Program-made: the position numbers and the translations under genes
The notes under the pieces: generated by a model
The model's database searches: none
Told to the model about the DNA's origin: nothing
Seen by the model: the letters and a program-made list of their open reading frames with translations, nothing else
Part shown: positions 44,028-52,666 of the stretch, piece by piece
Numbering within the stretch: position 1 is the stretch's first letter
Layout: each line of letters begins with the position of its first letter
Source: Pedobacter sp. HDW13
Lineage (GTDB): Bacteria; Bacteroidota; Bacteroidia; Sphingobacteriales; Sphingobacteriaceae
Length of the DNA: 64,000 nucleotides
Assembly (NCBI RefSeq): GCF_011303555.1
Contig: NZ_CP049868.1
Coordinates: forward strand, 930,001-994,000
Direction: 5' to 3'

Positions 44028-44468
44028 ATGAAGAATTTAATTTTTGTTGCTTTAATGTTTCTATTACCCACTGCCCTTTTGGCCCAAAGACCAAAAGTAG
44101 AAGAAATAGAATCGCTAAAAATAGCATATTTTACCCAAAAGCTGGATCTATCGCCTGAAGAAGCCAAGATCTTCTGGCCAATTTACAACGATATGCAAAG
44201 CGAACAAAATGCCTTGCGCAAAGAACGCATGCAAAAGATGATCTCCTTCAGAAAAGTAGACGAAATAGATAATTTAAGTGATGCGCAGGTACAAAGCTTA
44301 ATCACAAGTGAATTCGATTTCAAACAAAGAGATCTTAATCTCGATAAAAAATATTACAACAAGCTTAAATCTTCGCTTCCTATTAAAGTAGTAGGTAAAT
44401 TTTACAGGGCTCAGGAAGGATTTAAACGCGAATTGCTCAACAGATTTAGAGGTGGACAAAAGCCCTAG
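44028..44468 (+). CDS. CpxP-like periplasmic protein, candidate ECF signal sensor
   Basis: A 146-residue exported helical protein with signal peptide ending LLAQ (about 20). After it come KLDLSPEEAKIFWPIYNDMQ, a Met/Arg/Lys-rich helix, and DFKQRDLNLDKKYYNKLKSSLPIKVVGKFYRAQEGFKRELLNRF. This resembles the LTxxQ/CpxP fold and the group labelled 'sensor of ECF-type sigma factor' in Bacteroidota. It ends the sigma, membrane-protein, sensor cassette and is followed by a terminator. Signal sensed is unknown. Confidence 0.75.
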   Translation: MKNLIFVALMFLLPTALLAQRPKVEEIESLKIAYFTQKLDLSPEEAKIFWPIYNDMQSEQNALRKERMQKMISFRKVDEIDNLSDAQVQSLITSEFDFKQRDLNLDKKYYNKLKSSLPIKVVGKFYRAQEGFKRELLNRFRGGQKP

Positions 44469-44469
44469 C

Positions 44470-44501
44470 AAAAAAGACTTACAGCGATGTAGGTCTTTTT
44501 T
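44470..44501 (+). terminator. Terminator of ECF sigma cassette
   Basis: AAAAAAGACTTACA and TGTAGGTCTTTTTT arms (one wobble) with a GCGA loop form a stem with a T-run. It starts directly after the stop of the sensor gene. Confidence 0.88.
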
Positions 44502-44585
44502 CGATTATAAGGTTACCATAGGCCGTAAGTATATTGGTTTTTATCATAAGATGTCGAACAAGGATAAGAATCTTGCTTAAATCCG

Positions 44586-44593
44586 TACTTTTG
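44586..44593 (+). promoter_or_regulatory. -7 promoter element of aminotransferase gene
   Basis: TACTTTTG matches TAnnTTTG and ends only 4 nt (TGCT) before the ATG at 44598, as for engB. A leaderless or nearly leaderless transcript is likely. Confidence 0.5.
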
Positions 44594-44597
44594 TGCT

Positions 44598-45788
44598 ATG
44601 CTTACCCAACGTCAATTGTTTTTACAACACAATGCACAAACCTCTCCCGAACCTTTAATGCTCGAATTTGTAAGGGCAAAAGGAATTTACATTTACGATG
44701 CTCGAGACAAGAAACACATCGATCTGATTGCCGGTATCGGCGTAAGTAATGTTGGCCATTGCCATCCTGCTGTGGTTAAAGCTATTAAAGATCAGGCAGA
44801 AACTTATATGCATTTAATGGTTTACGGCGAATATGTGCAAAGCCCACAGGTGAATTTTGCGAAGGCATTGGCCGATATTTTACCAGAAAGCCTAAGTTGC
44901 ACCTATTTTTTAAATTCAGGTACTGAAGCCGTTGAAGGTGCCATGAAACTGGCTAAACGTTATACCGGCCGAAAGGGCTTTATTGCCTGTAAAAATGCCT
45001 ATCATGGCAGTACGCAGGGAGCTGAAAGTTTAATGGAAAGCAACTTCTATTCAGCTGGGTACGGCCCGTTCCTGCCTAACGTAAGTTTTATTGAACATAA
45101 CCAAATTGCCGATCTGGCTAAAATAACCACCGATACTGCAGCTGTTTTTATAGAACCCATACAGGGTGAGGCAGGCATCCGTGTAGCTGACCTAAGCTAT
45201 ATGCAGGCCTTAAAAGCCAAATGCCAAGAAACCGGAACCCTACTCATTTTTGATGAAATACAATCAGGTTTCGGCCGAAGCGGCAAAATGTTTGCGTTTG
45301 AGCATTATAATGTAGTACCCGATGTATTGCTTTTGGCAAAAGGCATCGGTGGCGGCATGCCAATTGGGGCTTTCATAAGCTCACTTGAAATCATGTCGGT
45401 ACTTTCGCATACCCCAATTTTAGGCCACATGACTACTTTCGGTGGTCATCCGGTTTGTTGTGCCGCAGGCCTGGCCACTTTACGAACGCTGATTGATGAC
45501 CACATTGTAGCTGAAGTGGAAGAGAAAGGACAATTATTTAAACGATTAATTAAACATCCGGCCATTAAAGAAATACGTGGAAGAGGTTTAATGTTGGCGG
45601 TTGAGTTCGAAAATTTCGAAACCAATAAAAAAATAATTGATGCCTGTATTCTCGACGGCATCCTATCCGACTGGTTTTTACATTGCAGCAATTCGATGCG
45701 CATTGCTCCTCCTTTAATTATTACTACAGAAGAAATTGAAGAAGCTTGTGCCATCATATTAAAAAATATTAACTTAGTTGCAGGGTAA
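44598..45788 (+). CDS. Class III PLP aminotransferase
   Basis: A 396-residue cytoplasmic PLP enzyme of the acetylornithine/ornithine/4-aminobutyrate group. The glycine-rich phosphate site NSGTEAVEGAMKLAKRYTGR, the aromatic ring contact KNAYHGST, the Asp in LIFDEIQSGFGRSG and the Schiff-base lysine in LLLAKGIGGGMPIGAF are all present. Class III members move an amino group from an omega-amine to 2-oxoglutarate or pyruvate. No arginine or GABA genes adjoin it, so the exact substrate is not assigned. Confidence 0.93.
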   Translation: MLTQRQLFLQHNAQTSPEPLMLEFVRAKGIYIYDARDKKHIDLIAGIGVSNVGHCHPAVVKAIKDQAETYMHLMVYGEYVQSPQVNFAKALADILPESLSCTYFLNSGTEAVEGAMKLAKRYTGRKGFIACKNAYHGSTQGAESLMESNFYSAGYGPFLPNVSFIEHNQIADLAKITTDTAAVFIEPIQGEAGIRVADLSYMQALKAKCQETGTLLIFDEIQSGFGRSGKMFAFEHYNVVPDVLLLAKGIGGGMPIGAFISSLEIMSVLSHTPILGHMTTFGGHPVCCAAGLATLRTLIDDHIVAEVEEKGQLFKRLIKHPAIKEIRGRGLMLAVEFENFETNKKIIDACILDGILSDWFLHCSNSMRIAPPLIITTEEIEEACAIILKNINLVAG

Positions 45789-45898
45789 TAGCGTAGTGCA
45801 AAGGGTAAAAGCATAGCGCTTTGACCTAAAAGACTAAAGAAAAACATTGATTATAGAAAAACACAACTAAAAATTGTAAACCGAAAACTGTAAACTGA

Positions 45899-46576
45899 AT
45901 GAACGTACTCATAGTTGAAGATGAAAAGAGCCTTGCGCTTGAAATGGACGAATTTTTAAGTAAGGAGGGCTTTATTGTGGAGCATGCCTGGAAAAAATCA
46001 TCGGCCGAAGAAAAAATCTTCGTAAACAATTACGATTTCATTTTATTAGATCTGGGTTTACCTGACGGCGATGGTTTTGAAGTACTGAAACAGCTTAAAG
46101 CAATAAAGGACCGTGATGATGCTGTAATTATTTTAACAGCCCGGAGTGCGGTAGATGACCGGATTAAGGGACTCGATGAAGGTGCCGACGATTATTTACC
46201 AAAGCCTTTTTCGCTAAATGAGCTTTTAGCGCGTATGCACGCCATTACCCGTCGCAAACACAAACTCGAGAAAAACGAAATCAATATCCATAACTTCTTA
46301 CTCAACATCCAAAACAGAACGGTTTCTTTTGGCGAAGAGCGCTTAAACCTTACAAAAAAAGAATTCGAGATTTTTAACTACCTGGTATTGAATAAAAACC
46401 GTGTGGTATCGAGAATGAGCTTAACCGAACATGTTTGGGGAGATATTCTAGAGGTAAACTCCGATTCGAATTTTGTTGATGTACATGTTAAAAACTTAAG
46501 GAAAAAACTAGCCAATATCTCTCCCATTGACTGGTTCGAAACCGTAAGAAGTATTGGTTACAGGATAAATTGTTAA
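45899..46576 (+). CDS. OmpR-family response regulator
   Basis: A 225-residue transcription factor. The receiver domain (1-120) has phospho-acceptor Asp51, Asp8-Asp-like pocket (VEDEK) and Lys102 (YLPKPF). The C-terminal winged-helix domain (about 130-225) has LTKKEFEIFNYLVLNKNRVVSR and the DVHVKNLRKKL recognition helix region. The paired kinase gene begins 71 bp downstream. Confidence 0.95.
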   Translation: MNVLIVEDEKSLALEMDEFLSKEGFIVEHAWKKSSAEEKIFVNNYDFILLDLGLPDGDGFEVLKQLKAIKDRDDAVIILTARSAVDDRIKGLDEGADDYLPKPFSLNELLARMHAITRRKHKLEKNEINIHNFLLNIQNRTVSFGEERLNLTKKEFEIFNYLVLNKNRVVSRMSLTEHVWGDILEVNSDSNFVDVHVKNLRKKLANISPIDWFETVRSIGYRINC

Positions 46577-46647
46577 CGAATATTAATCGAGAAACAATAA
46601 CCAATGATCGGCACATTTTCCATCTTAAATAAAACATCATCCAGAAA

Positions 46648-47961
46648 ATGAAGTTACAGGTTAAGTTTTCTTTATATAATGCGATCACCAAAATTGCCAT
46701 TATTCTGGTTTTGGGAGCCATCATTTTATTTTCTCTGGATAGACTTGCTTACAATCAGTTTGATAATCGTCTGATTAAAAAGAAGAATAAAATAATTGAA
46801 AACCTTACCGACAATGAAATTGACAGCCTGCTAAACAAGGAACAGTCTTTTACCGATTACAATATATTAAAGGAGGAATTTATTGTTTTAACCGATATTC
46901 CGGATAACCAGACCGACTCGAGTGCCAAGGTTTTTACCGAAAAACGGGAAATTGAAGGTGACATTGAGGTTTACAGGATTTTAAATTATAAATTTTCTTA
47001 TCATACCAACTGGTATAACCTCGAGGTTGGAGAAACCATGACCGCGCTCCAATCGATTAAGAATTCTATCCGATTTTATATGTTGGTAGTACTGGTAGCT
47101 GCTTTATTAGTCACCTTGGTTGCCGATTATACCTTTTCGAATTTCCTGTTAAAACCATTTTATCTCATTATCGATAAAAAAATTAACCGGGTTGATGATC
47201 CTTCGCACTTTAATTACCAGAATATCCCCACCAATACCGACGATTTTAAAATTCTTGATAACAGTATAAACTCTTTAATGCGTAAAATAAATAACCTATT
47301 CGCATTAGAAAAGCAATTTATTGCCAATGTTTCGCACGAATTGCTTACACCTATCTCTATTTTAAGTACCCGTTTCGAGAATATGCTCAACACCCCCGGT
47401 ATTCCGGTTGAGCATGAAAACAAAATATACGCTTCTTTAAAAACATTAAATCGTTTGAAGGTAATTATCAATAGCTTGCTTTTAATTTCGAAAGTAGAGA
47501 ATAATCAATACCTGAAAACAGAAGAAATTAGCTTAAAACAAGAACTAGAAGATATCTACGAGGATCTGGAAGACCGGATTACGGATAAAAAAATTACTTT
47601 CAGGGTTAACCTGTTAAAAGATTTTCATTTTACCGGAAACAAAGCCCTGATACATACGCTCCTGGTAAACATCATTAACAATGCCATAAAATACAATGTT
47701 ACCGGTGGCTCAATTGATATCTCCGATAAAATGGATCAGGAACACTATATCCTTACTATTGGCGATACCGGACAAGGCATGAGCCAGGCATTGGTAGAAG
47801 ATGCTTTCGATCGTTTTAAAAGGGGGAACAGCGAAGAAAATGGATTCGGTTTAGGGCTGGCGATTGTTCAAAGTATTGCAAAATTTCATAAAATTGAAGT
47901 AGATATCCAATCAGAAGAACACGAGGGCACCCGCATTTCATTGTTTTTTGCACAAAATTAG
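46648..47961 (+). CDS. Sensor histidine kinase
   Basis: A 437-residue inner-membrane kinase. Two transmembrane helices (about 10-32 and 143-165) enclose a periplasmic sensor of about 110 residues with no recognised domain. Then comes a linker, the dimerisation H-box FIANVSHELLTP with phospho-His230, the N-box NIINNAIKYN, and ATP-lid motifs GDTGQGM and FGLGLAIVQS. It should phosphorylate the response regulator at 45899. The signal is unknown. Confidence 0.95.
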   Translation: MKLQVKFSLYNAITKIAIILVLGAIILFSLDRLAYNQFDNRLIKKKNKIIENLTDNEIDSLLNKEQSFTDYNILKEEFIVLTDIPDNQTDSSAKVFTEKREIEGDIEVYRILNYKFSYHTNWYNLEVGETMTALQSIKNSIRFYMLVVLVAALLVTLVADYTFSNFLLKPFYLIIDKKINRVDDPSHFNYQNIPTNTDDFKILDNSINSLMRKINNLFALEKQFIANVSHELLTPISILSTRFENMLNTPGIPVEHENKIYASLKTLNRLKVIINSLLLISKVENNQYLKTEEISLKQELEDIYEDLEDRITDKKITFRVNLLKDFHFTGNKALIHTLLVNIINNAIKYNVTGGSIDISDKMDQEHYILTIGDTGQGMSQALVEDAFDRFKRGNSEENGFGLGLAIVQSIAKFHKIEVDIQSEEHEGTRISLFFAQN

Positions 47962-48021
47962 TTGAAAGGCTGCACTATAAAGCCATAGATGGTAACTATT
48001 CCGTACAATTTAGCCGTAAAC

Positions 48022-48048
48022 AAAAAGGTTGCCTATTGCAACCTTTTT
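48022..48048. terminator. Bidirectional terminator
   Basis: AAAAAGGTTGC and GCAACCTTTTT form a perfect 11-bp stem with a 5-nt loop and T-runs on both strands, between the convergent kinase gene and the small lipoprotein gene. Confidence 0.9.
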
Positions 48049-48059
48049 AATCCTTTTAA

Positions 48060-48485
48060 TTACTTTATAGCTTCCGTCGCCGCTTTCGACCATTCTTCGC
48101 TTAGCTTTAGCACATAGTCAGAATACTTTTGTATCTCGTCAGGCTTAAGCTTGCCGGCCCAGGTTGTTGCCTGGTTGGCCCAAACAGTATATTTTTCACT
48201 AATTGCTTTAATTTCGGCTGCATTTTTAGTCTTTAAAGCCGCTACATAATCATCTTTCAATTTAGCATATTCGGCCAAACCTTTGTTCACTTCTTCGCTC
48301 GAAAAAGATGGGACATTGGTTTTAACAACTTCAGTCGTTTTTGTAGTAACTTTTGTAGTCGTGTCTCCATTAGCAGAAACCATACTCGAATCTTTAGTAG
48401 TCTCTGTTTTTCGGGTATTTTCGCAGGAAACAAGCGTTATAGCGAATAAAGCAATCGCAGCAACGGCGCAGATGGTATTTTTCAT
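48060..48485 (-). CDS. Small helical lipoprotein, function unknown
   Basis: A 141-residue exported protein starting MKNTICAVAAIALFAITLVSC; Cys21 is the lipidation site, so this start is preferred over an upstream one that would add 26 residues and bury the signal. After a Thr/Lys-rich linker the mature part is helical and charged (VNKGLAEYAKLKDDYVAAL, AIKAISEKYTVWANQATTW, EIQKYSDYVLKLSEEW). I do not recognise the family with confidence (some Bacteroidota DUFs share this pattern). It lies 87 bp after an RluA gene on the same strand and may be transcribed with it. Confidence 0.75.
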   Translation of the reverse strand: MKNTICAVAAIALFAITLVSCENTRKTETTKDSSMVSANGDTTTKVTTKTTEVVKTNVPSFSSEEVNKGLAEYAKLKDDYVAALKTKNAAEIKAISEKYTVWANQATTWAGKLKPDEIQKYSDYVLKLSEEWSKAATEAIK

Positions 48486-48572
48486 TGTTTTTTGGTTTTT
48501 TATCTGATAGTGGTTAAAGATTGTGCCAAAAAATGCAATCCTTTCAAAACCAGGAAAAACCAAAACTAAATA

Positions 48573-49259
48573 TTAAAGGTTTTCGAATCTTTCCCAAAAG
48601 CCATCAACCGGTAATTTGGCAAAAATATTTACGGGTTCTTTTTTAACCGGGTGAATAAACTGCAGGCGGCGTGCATGCAAACAAATACTTCCCTTTCTGC
48701 TTCCGCGCGGGTAACCATATTTATTATCGCCCATAATAGGACAACCCATTGAAGAAAGCTGTACTCTAATCTGGTGCGACCGTCCTGTTAAAGGATCAAC
48801 TTCTAATAAATAATAATCGCCAACCTTAGCTTTTACTTTATAAGAAAGCTCAGCACGCTGACTGCCCGTAACTTCAGTATTGTAATAAGAAACCACATTT
48901 TTCTGCGGGTTTTTAACCAGCCAGTGAACCAGTGTAGCCGATTCTTTTTCAGGCTTGTTTTTAACTACAGCCCAATACGTTTTCTTTACTTCTCTATTCT
49001 TGAAAACGGCGTTCATCCGCTCTAGTGCCTTACTCGTTTTGGCAAAGAGGATAACTCCACTTACCGGCCTGTCTAAACGGTGCACTACACCTAAAAAAGC
49101 ACCGTTTGGTTTGTTGTACTTTTTAGCAATATACTTTTTAACCTGCTCATCCAACGGTTCATCACCAGTTTCATCAACCTGCACAATATCCCCGGCCCTT
49201 TTATTAATGGCAATGAGGTGGTTATCTTCAAAAAGTATGTCGTTATCAGTAATGGGCAT
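48573..49259 (-). CDS. RluA-family pseudouridine synthase
   Basis: A 228-residue enzyme converting uridine to pseudouridine in rRNA or tRNA. Motif II with catalytic Asp63 is in VVHRLDRPVSGVILFAKT, and motif III DPLTGRSHQIRVQLSSMGCPIMGDNKYG follows. No S4 domain is attached, so it is a short RluA/TruC-type member. Target site is not inferable. Confidence 0.93.
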   Translation of the reverse strand: MPITDNDILFEDNHLIAINKRAGDIVQVDETGDEPLDEQVKKYIAKKYNKPNGAFLGVVHRLDRPVSGVILFAKTSKALERMNAVFKNREVKKTYWAVVKNKPEKESATLVHWLVKNPQKNVVSYYNTEVTGSQRAELSYKVKAKVGDYYLLEVDPLTGRSHQIRVQLSSMGCPIMGDNKYGYPRGSRKGSICLHARRLQFIHPVKKEPVNIFAKLPVDGFWERFENL

Positions 49260-49398
49260 TATAAGGGTTAAGTGGTTAATTGTGCAAATCGGTTATTTCA
49301 ATGGCCAAATTGTAAGATGGCTAAATTGTTAACTGCAAATTGTTAACTGAATACTATTTCAGAAGGGTTAATCGGCCAATTGATTCAAAGCTTCAGGC

Positions 49399-50214
49399 TT
49401 AATACTGTTCCTTCTCGCTTGGAAAATCGTTAGCTTTTACATCGCGAATGTAAGATTGTGCAGCACCCAGAATTTCGTCGTACAAATTAATATATTGGCG
49501 TAAAAAACGTGGTTTAAAACCCTTGGTTAATCCAATCATATCGTTTACAACCAGTACCTGCCCATCGCAATGCTGACCTGCACCGATACCAATAGTTGGA
49601 ATATTCAGGCTTTCTGTTACTTCTTTACCCAGAGCAGCCGGAATTTTTTCTAAAACAATACCAAAACAACCTGCAGCTTGTAAGGCAAGGACATCAGTTT
49701 TAAGCTTGTTGGCTTCTTCTTCTTCTTTTGCGCGTACCGTATAAGTACCAAATTTATAAATAGACTGTGGCGTCAAACCTAAGTGCCCCATCACCGGGAT
49801 TCCGGCAGTAATAATACGCTGCACTGATTCTATAATTTCTTCTCCACCTTCTAATTTAACACCGTGCGCACCCGACTCTTTCATAATCCTGATGGCCGAA
49901 TTTAAGGCTTCCTTCGAATTTCCCTGGTAAGACCCAAAAGGCAAATCGACTACAACAAAAGCACGTTTAACAGCCCTGATAACTGAAGCTGCGTGGTAAA
50001 TCATCTGGTCTAAAGTAATAGGCAGGGTAGTTTCATGCCCAGCCATTACATTAGAGGCCGAATCGCCTACCAGTAAAACGTCCAAACCTGCGTCATCCAA
50101 AATGGTTGCCATAGAATAATCGTAGGCCGTTAGCATAGATATTTTTTCACCACGTTGCTTCATTTCCTGTAGCGTATGTGTAGTGATCCGTTTAATTTCT
50201 TTATGTACCGACAT
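49399..50214 (-). CDS. panB: 3-methyl-2-oxobutanoate hydroxymethyltransferase
   Basis: First enzyme of pantothenate (CoA) synthesis. The 271-residue TIM-barrel protein has [34 protein letters not shown] [21 protein letters not shown], the GHLGLTPQS block and [22 protein letters not shown]. Length is normal. TACTTTTG at 50234-50241 is a likely -7 element. No panC or panD is next to it. Confidence 0.96.
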   Translation of the reverse strand: MSVHKEIKRITTHTLQEMKQRGEKISMLTAYDYSMATILDDAGLDVLLVGDSASNVMAGHETTLPITLDQMIYHAASVIRAVKRAFVVVDLPFGSYQGNSKEALNSAIRIMKESGAHGVKLEGGEEIIESVQRIITAGIPVMGHLGLTPQSIYKFGTYTVRAKEEEEANKLKTDVLALQAAGCFGIVLEKIPAALGKEVTESLNIPTIGIGAGQHCDGQVLVVNDMIGLTKGFKPRFLRQYINLYDEILGAAQSYIRDVKANDFPSEKEQY

Positions 50215-50233
50215 GGAATTTGTTTTGTGTTGC

Positions 50234-50241
50234 CAAAAGTA
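50234..50241 (-). promoter_or_regulatory. -7 promoter element of panB
   Basis: Minus-strand TACTTTTG matches TAnnTTTG, 19 nt before the ATG. Confidence 0.5.
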
Positions 50242-50409
50242 TTGTTTTTTCTTTAATTAAGCCGAAAAGACCAAAGCTAAAAGACTAAAGCTATCTCAGA
50301 TAAAAATCATTTTTTATCTAAAGGGAGTTTCATTGCTTTCTGCTTTAGTCTTTTGCTGCTGACTTCAACGTTATTTTACTTTTCTCTTTAAATTATAAAT
50401 CTAAAACCC

Positions 50410-50534
50410 TATCTTTGTACCCCGAAATGGAAGGGATATATTCATCTTTTTTTGCACCCCGCAAAAACAGCTTTAATGCTGAGAGAACCCTTTTTCCAAC
50501 TCTTTTTTAAATCAAAATCCATATTGTAATTACC
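50410..50534 (+). promoter_or_regulatory. carA promoter and long leader with hairpin
   Basis: TATCTTTG at 50410-50417 is a perfect -7 match. The leader of about 110 nt is unusually long for this window. It includes a TTTTTGC-acccc-GCAAAAA hairpin (about 50455-50473) and a short ORF at 50427-50510. The rest of the panB-carA gap (50242-50409) shows only simple 'aaaagactaaag' words. Confidence 0.45.
50427..50510 (+). CDS. Candidate 27-codon leader ORF of carA
   Basis: ATG 9 nt after the carA -7 element opens MEGIYSSFFAPRKNSF, then NAERTLFPTLF and TAA, ending 24 nt before the carA start. Five Phe, two Arg and two Pro are present, but there is no run of a single regulatory codon. It could be a translated leader controlling carA, or chance; an ORF of this size is not rare. 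Low confidence. Confidence 0.25.
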   Translation: MEGIYSSFFAPRKNSFNAERTLFPTLF

Positions 50535-51647
50535 ATGACTAACTACACCAAGTTACCTGCGATTTTATTACTGGCCGATGGCACAGTTTTTTACGGCAAA
50601 GCGGCCGGAAAAATTGGCACCACTACGGGCGAAATTTGTTTTAATACCGGGATGACAGGTTACCAGGAAATTTTTACCGATCCAAGTTATTTTGGACAGA
50701 TAATGGTTACTACCAATTCACATATTGGTAATTATGGTATCCATAAAGATGAAATCGAATCAGGTTCGATTAAAATTGCCGGTTTAGTTTGTAAAAATTA
50801 TAACATTGTATATAGCCGTAAACAAGCTACAGAATCAATCCAGGATTATTTCCAGAATGACAATTTAGTTGCTATTTCGGATATCGATACCCGCGCATTG
50901 GTTCGCCATATCAGGGATAAAGGCGCAATGAATGCCATTATCTCTTCAGAAATCACAGATTTAGAAGAACTAAAGCAAAAACTGGCCGAAGTACCATCAA
51001 TGGAAGGTTTAGAGCTTTCTTCTAAAGTGAGTACTACCGAGCCTTATTTTTACGGTAACCCTGAAGCAAGTTTAAAAGTTGCTGCTTTAGATTTAGGTAT
51101 CAAGAAAAACATTTTGCGCAATTTCGAAAGCCGCGACATTTATGTTCAGGTTTTCCCGGCAAAAACTACATTTGCTGAAATGGAAAAGTTTAACCCTGAT
51201 GGTTATTTCATTTCAAACGGTCCTGGCGATCCATCGGTTATGCCTTACGCTGTTGAAACCATTACTGCAATCTTAGCTGCCGATAAACCTCTTTTCGGCA
51301 TCTGTTTAGGTCACCAGTTATTGGCAGAAGCCAATGGCATTGGTACCATGAAAATGTTTAACGGTCACCGTGGTTTAAACCACCCGGTTAAAAACATCAT
51401 TAAAAACCACTGTGAAGTAACTTCTCAGAACCACGGTTTTGGCGTAGTACCAGAAGAAGTAATTAATTCTGATAAAGTTGAGGTTACACACGTAAACCTT
51501 AACGATAAATCGATTGAAGGTATCCGTGTTAAAGGTAAAAAAGCCTTTTCGGTTCAATACCACCCTGAATCTTCACCAGGCCCACATGATTCGCGTTACT
51601 TATTCGATGATTTTGTATCGGTAATCAAAGGCGAATTAACCTGGTAA
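50535..51647 (+). CDS. carA: Carbamoyl-phosphate synthase small subunit
   Basis: Glutaminase subunit providing ammonia to CarB for arginine and pyrimidine synthesis. The 370-residue protein has the CPSase small-chain N-domain (LLADGTVFYGKAAGK, GEICFNTGMTGYQEIFTDPSY) and a class I glutamine amidotransferase domain with Cys257 (FGICLGHQLLA) and the C-terminal YHPESSPGPHDS His/Glu pair. carB is not in the window after it; a terminator-like hairpin follows and ABC genes come next, so carA appears to be transcribed alone. Confidence 0.96.
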   Translation: MTNYTKLPAILLLADGTVFYGKAAGKIGTTTGEICFNTGMTGYQEIFTDPSYFGQIMVTTNSHIGNYGIHKDEIESGSIKIAGLVCKNYNIVYSRKQATESIQDYFQNDNLVAISDIDTRALVRHIRDKGAMNAIISSEITDLEELKQKLAEVPSMEGLELSSKVSTTEPYFYGNPEASLKVAALDLGIKKNILRNFESRDIYVQVFPAKTTFAEMEKFNPDGYFISNGPGDPSVMPYAVETITAILAADKPLFGICLGHQLLAEANGIGTMKMFNGHRGLNHPVKNIIKNHCEVTSQNHGFGVVPEEVINSDKVEVTHVNLNDKSIEGIRVKGKKAFSVQYHPESSPGPHDSRYLFDDFVSVIKGELTW

Positions 51648-51685
51648 TTTAAGCTTAAAGTAAAAAGACTAAAATCGCATACCAT

Positions 51686-51730
51686 AATCTGCGGATCTAC
51701 GGCAAATTTCAGGCTGGAGATTCGCAGATT
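51686..51730 (+). terminator. Terminator of carA
   Basis: Arms AATCTGCGGATCT and AGATTCGCAGATT (one wobble) with a 19-nt loop, then TGTTTTTTT. It lies 38 bp after the carA stop. It resembles the 'aatctgcgg' repeat words seen at 5440-5458. Confidence 0.7.
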
Positions 51731-51826
51731 TGTTTTTTTAACCCATTTCGCCTGAACAAAACATCATTTTACCGACATTTTAAGTCATAACTGATAAAAT
51801 TCATTTTCAATTCATTTAAAGCTCCT

Positions 51827-51834
51827 TACATTCG
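51827..51834 (+). promoter_or_regulatory. -7-like element of ABC ATPase gene
   Basis: TACATTCG differs from TAnnTTTG by one base and lies 4 nt (CAAC) before the ATG, the same close spacing seen for guaA, engB and others. Confidence 0.4.
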
Positions 51835-51838
51835 CAAC

Positions 51839-52603
51839 ATGGAAACACCCAAAGCTATTATCAGTGTCAAAAACCTGGTAAAAAAATATGATGATTTTGT
51901 GGCCGTTCAAGGTCTTAGTTTTGACGTTTACGAACATGAAATTTTTGGTTTACTTGGCCCAAATGGTGCCGGCAAAACCACTACCCTCGAAATTATCGAA
52001 ACTTTAAGGGATAAAACATCGGGCGAAATTACTGTTGATGGCTTCTCTGTAGAGAAACAGGCGCAGGAAATAAAACAAATTATAGGTGTACAGCTACAGG
52101 CCGCAGGTTATTACCCTAACTTAAATCTTATTGAGCTGATTGAGCTTTTTGCGGGTTTATATGGCGCCAACATCAAGCCCATGGAAATGCTGGAAAAAGT
52201 AAACCTGCAGGATAAAGCTAAAGCCAAATACAAAGCACTTTCTGGAGGTCAGAAACAACGCTTTTCTATTGCTACCACACTTATTAACCAACCCAAAATT
52301 ATCTTCCTCGACGAGCCTACTACCGGTTTAGATCCACAAGCCAGAAGAAACTTATGGGATCTGATTACTGAAATCCGCAATGCAGGCACAACAGTTGTAA
52401 TTACCACACACTACATGGATGAGGCAGAACAACTTTGCGACCGTGTGGCCTTTGTAGAACGCGGCGAGATCATTGCGCTTGATACACCCGACAATCTGAT
52501 CGATCAATTGGTAAACAGCGGTTTCGAACGCAAAAAAGAGGTAAAAAAAGCTAATCTGGAAGATGTTTTCATCAACTTGACAGGCAAAGAGTGGAGAGAG
52601 TAG
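51839..52603 (+). CDS. ABC transporter ATP-binding protein
   Basis: A 254-residue ATPase of the ABC-2/drug-export type. Walker A GPNGAGKTT at 40-48, the signature LSGGQKQR near 138, Walker B IIFLDEPTTGLDPQ and the H-loop TTHYMDEAEQLCDRV are all present. It powers the permease encoded 63 bp downstream. The length is shorter than the about 300 of many drug-export ATPases because the C-terminal extension is short. Confidence 0.95.
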   Translation: METPKAIISVKNLVKKYDDFVAVQGLSFDVYEHEIFGLLGPNGAGKTTTLEIIETLRDKTSGEITVDGFSVEKQAQEIKQIIGVQLQAAGYYPNLNLIELIELFAGLYGANIKPMEMLEKVNLQDKAKAKYKALSGGQKQRFSIATTLINQPKIIFLDEPTTGLDPQARRNLWDLITEIRNAGTTVVITTHYMDEAEQLCDRVAFVERGEIIALDTPDNLIDQLVNSGFERKKEVKKANLEDVFINLTGKEWRE

Positions 52604-52666
52604 TAATTACCCACCAGAGGAACTAAAATCTAAAACATAAGCCTGTCATTAAATAGCAGAATTAAT

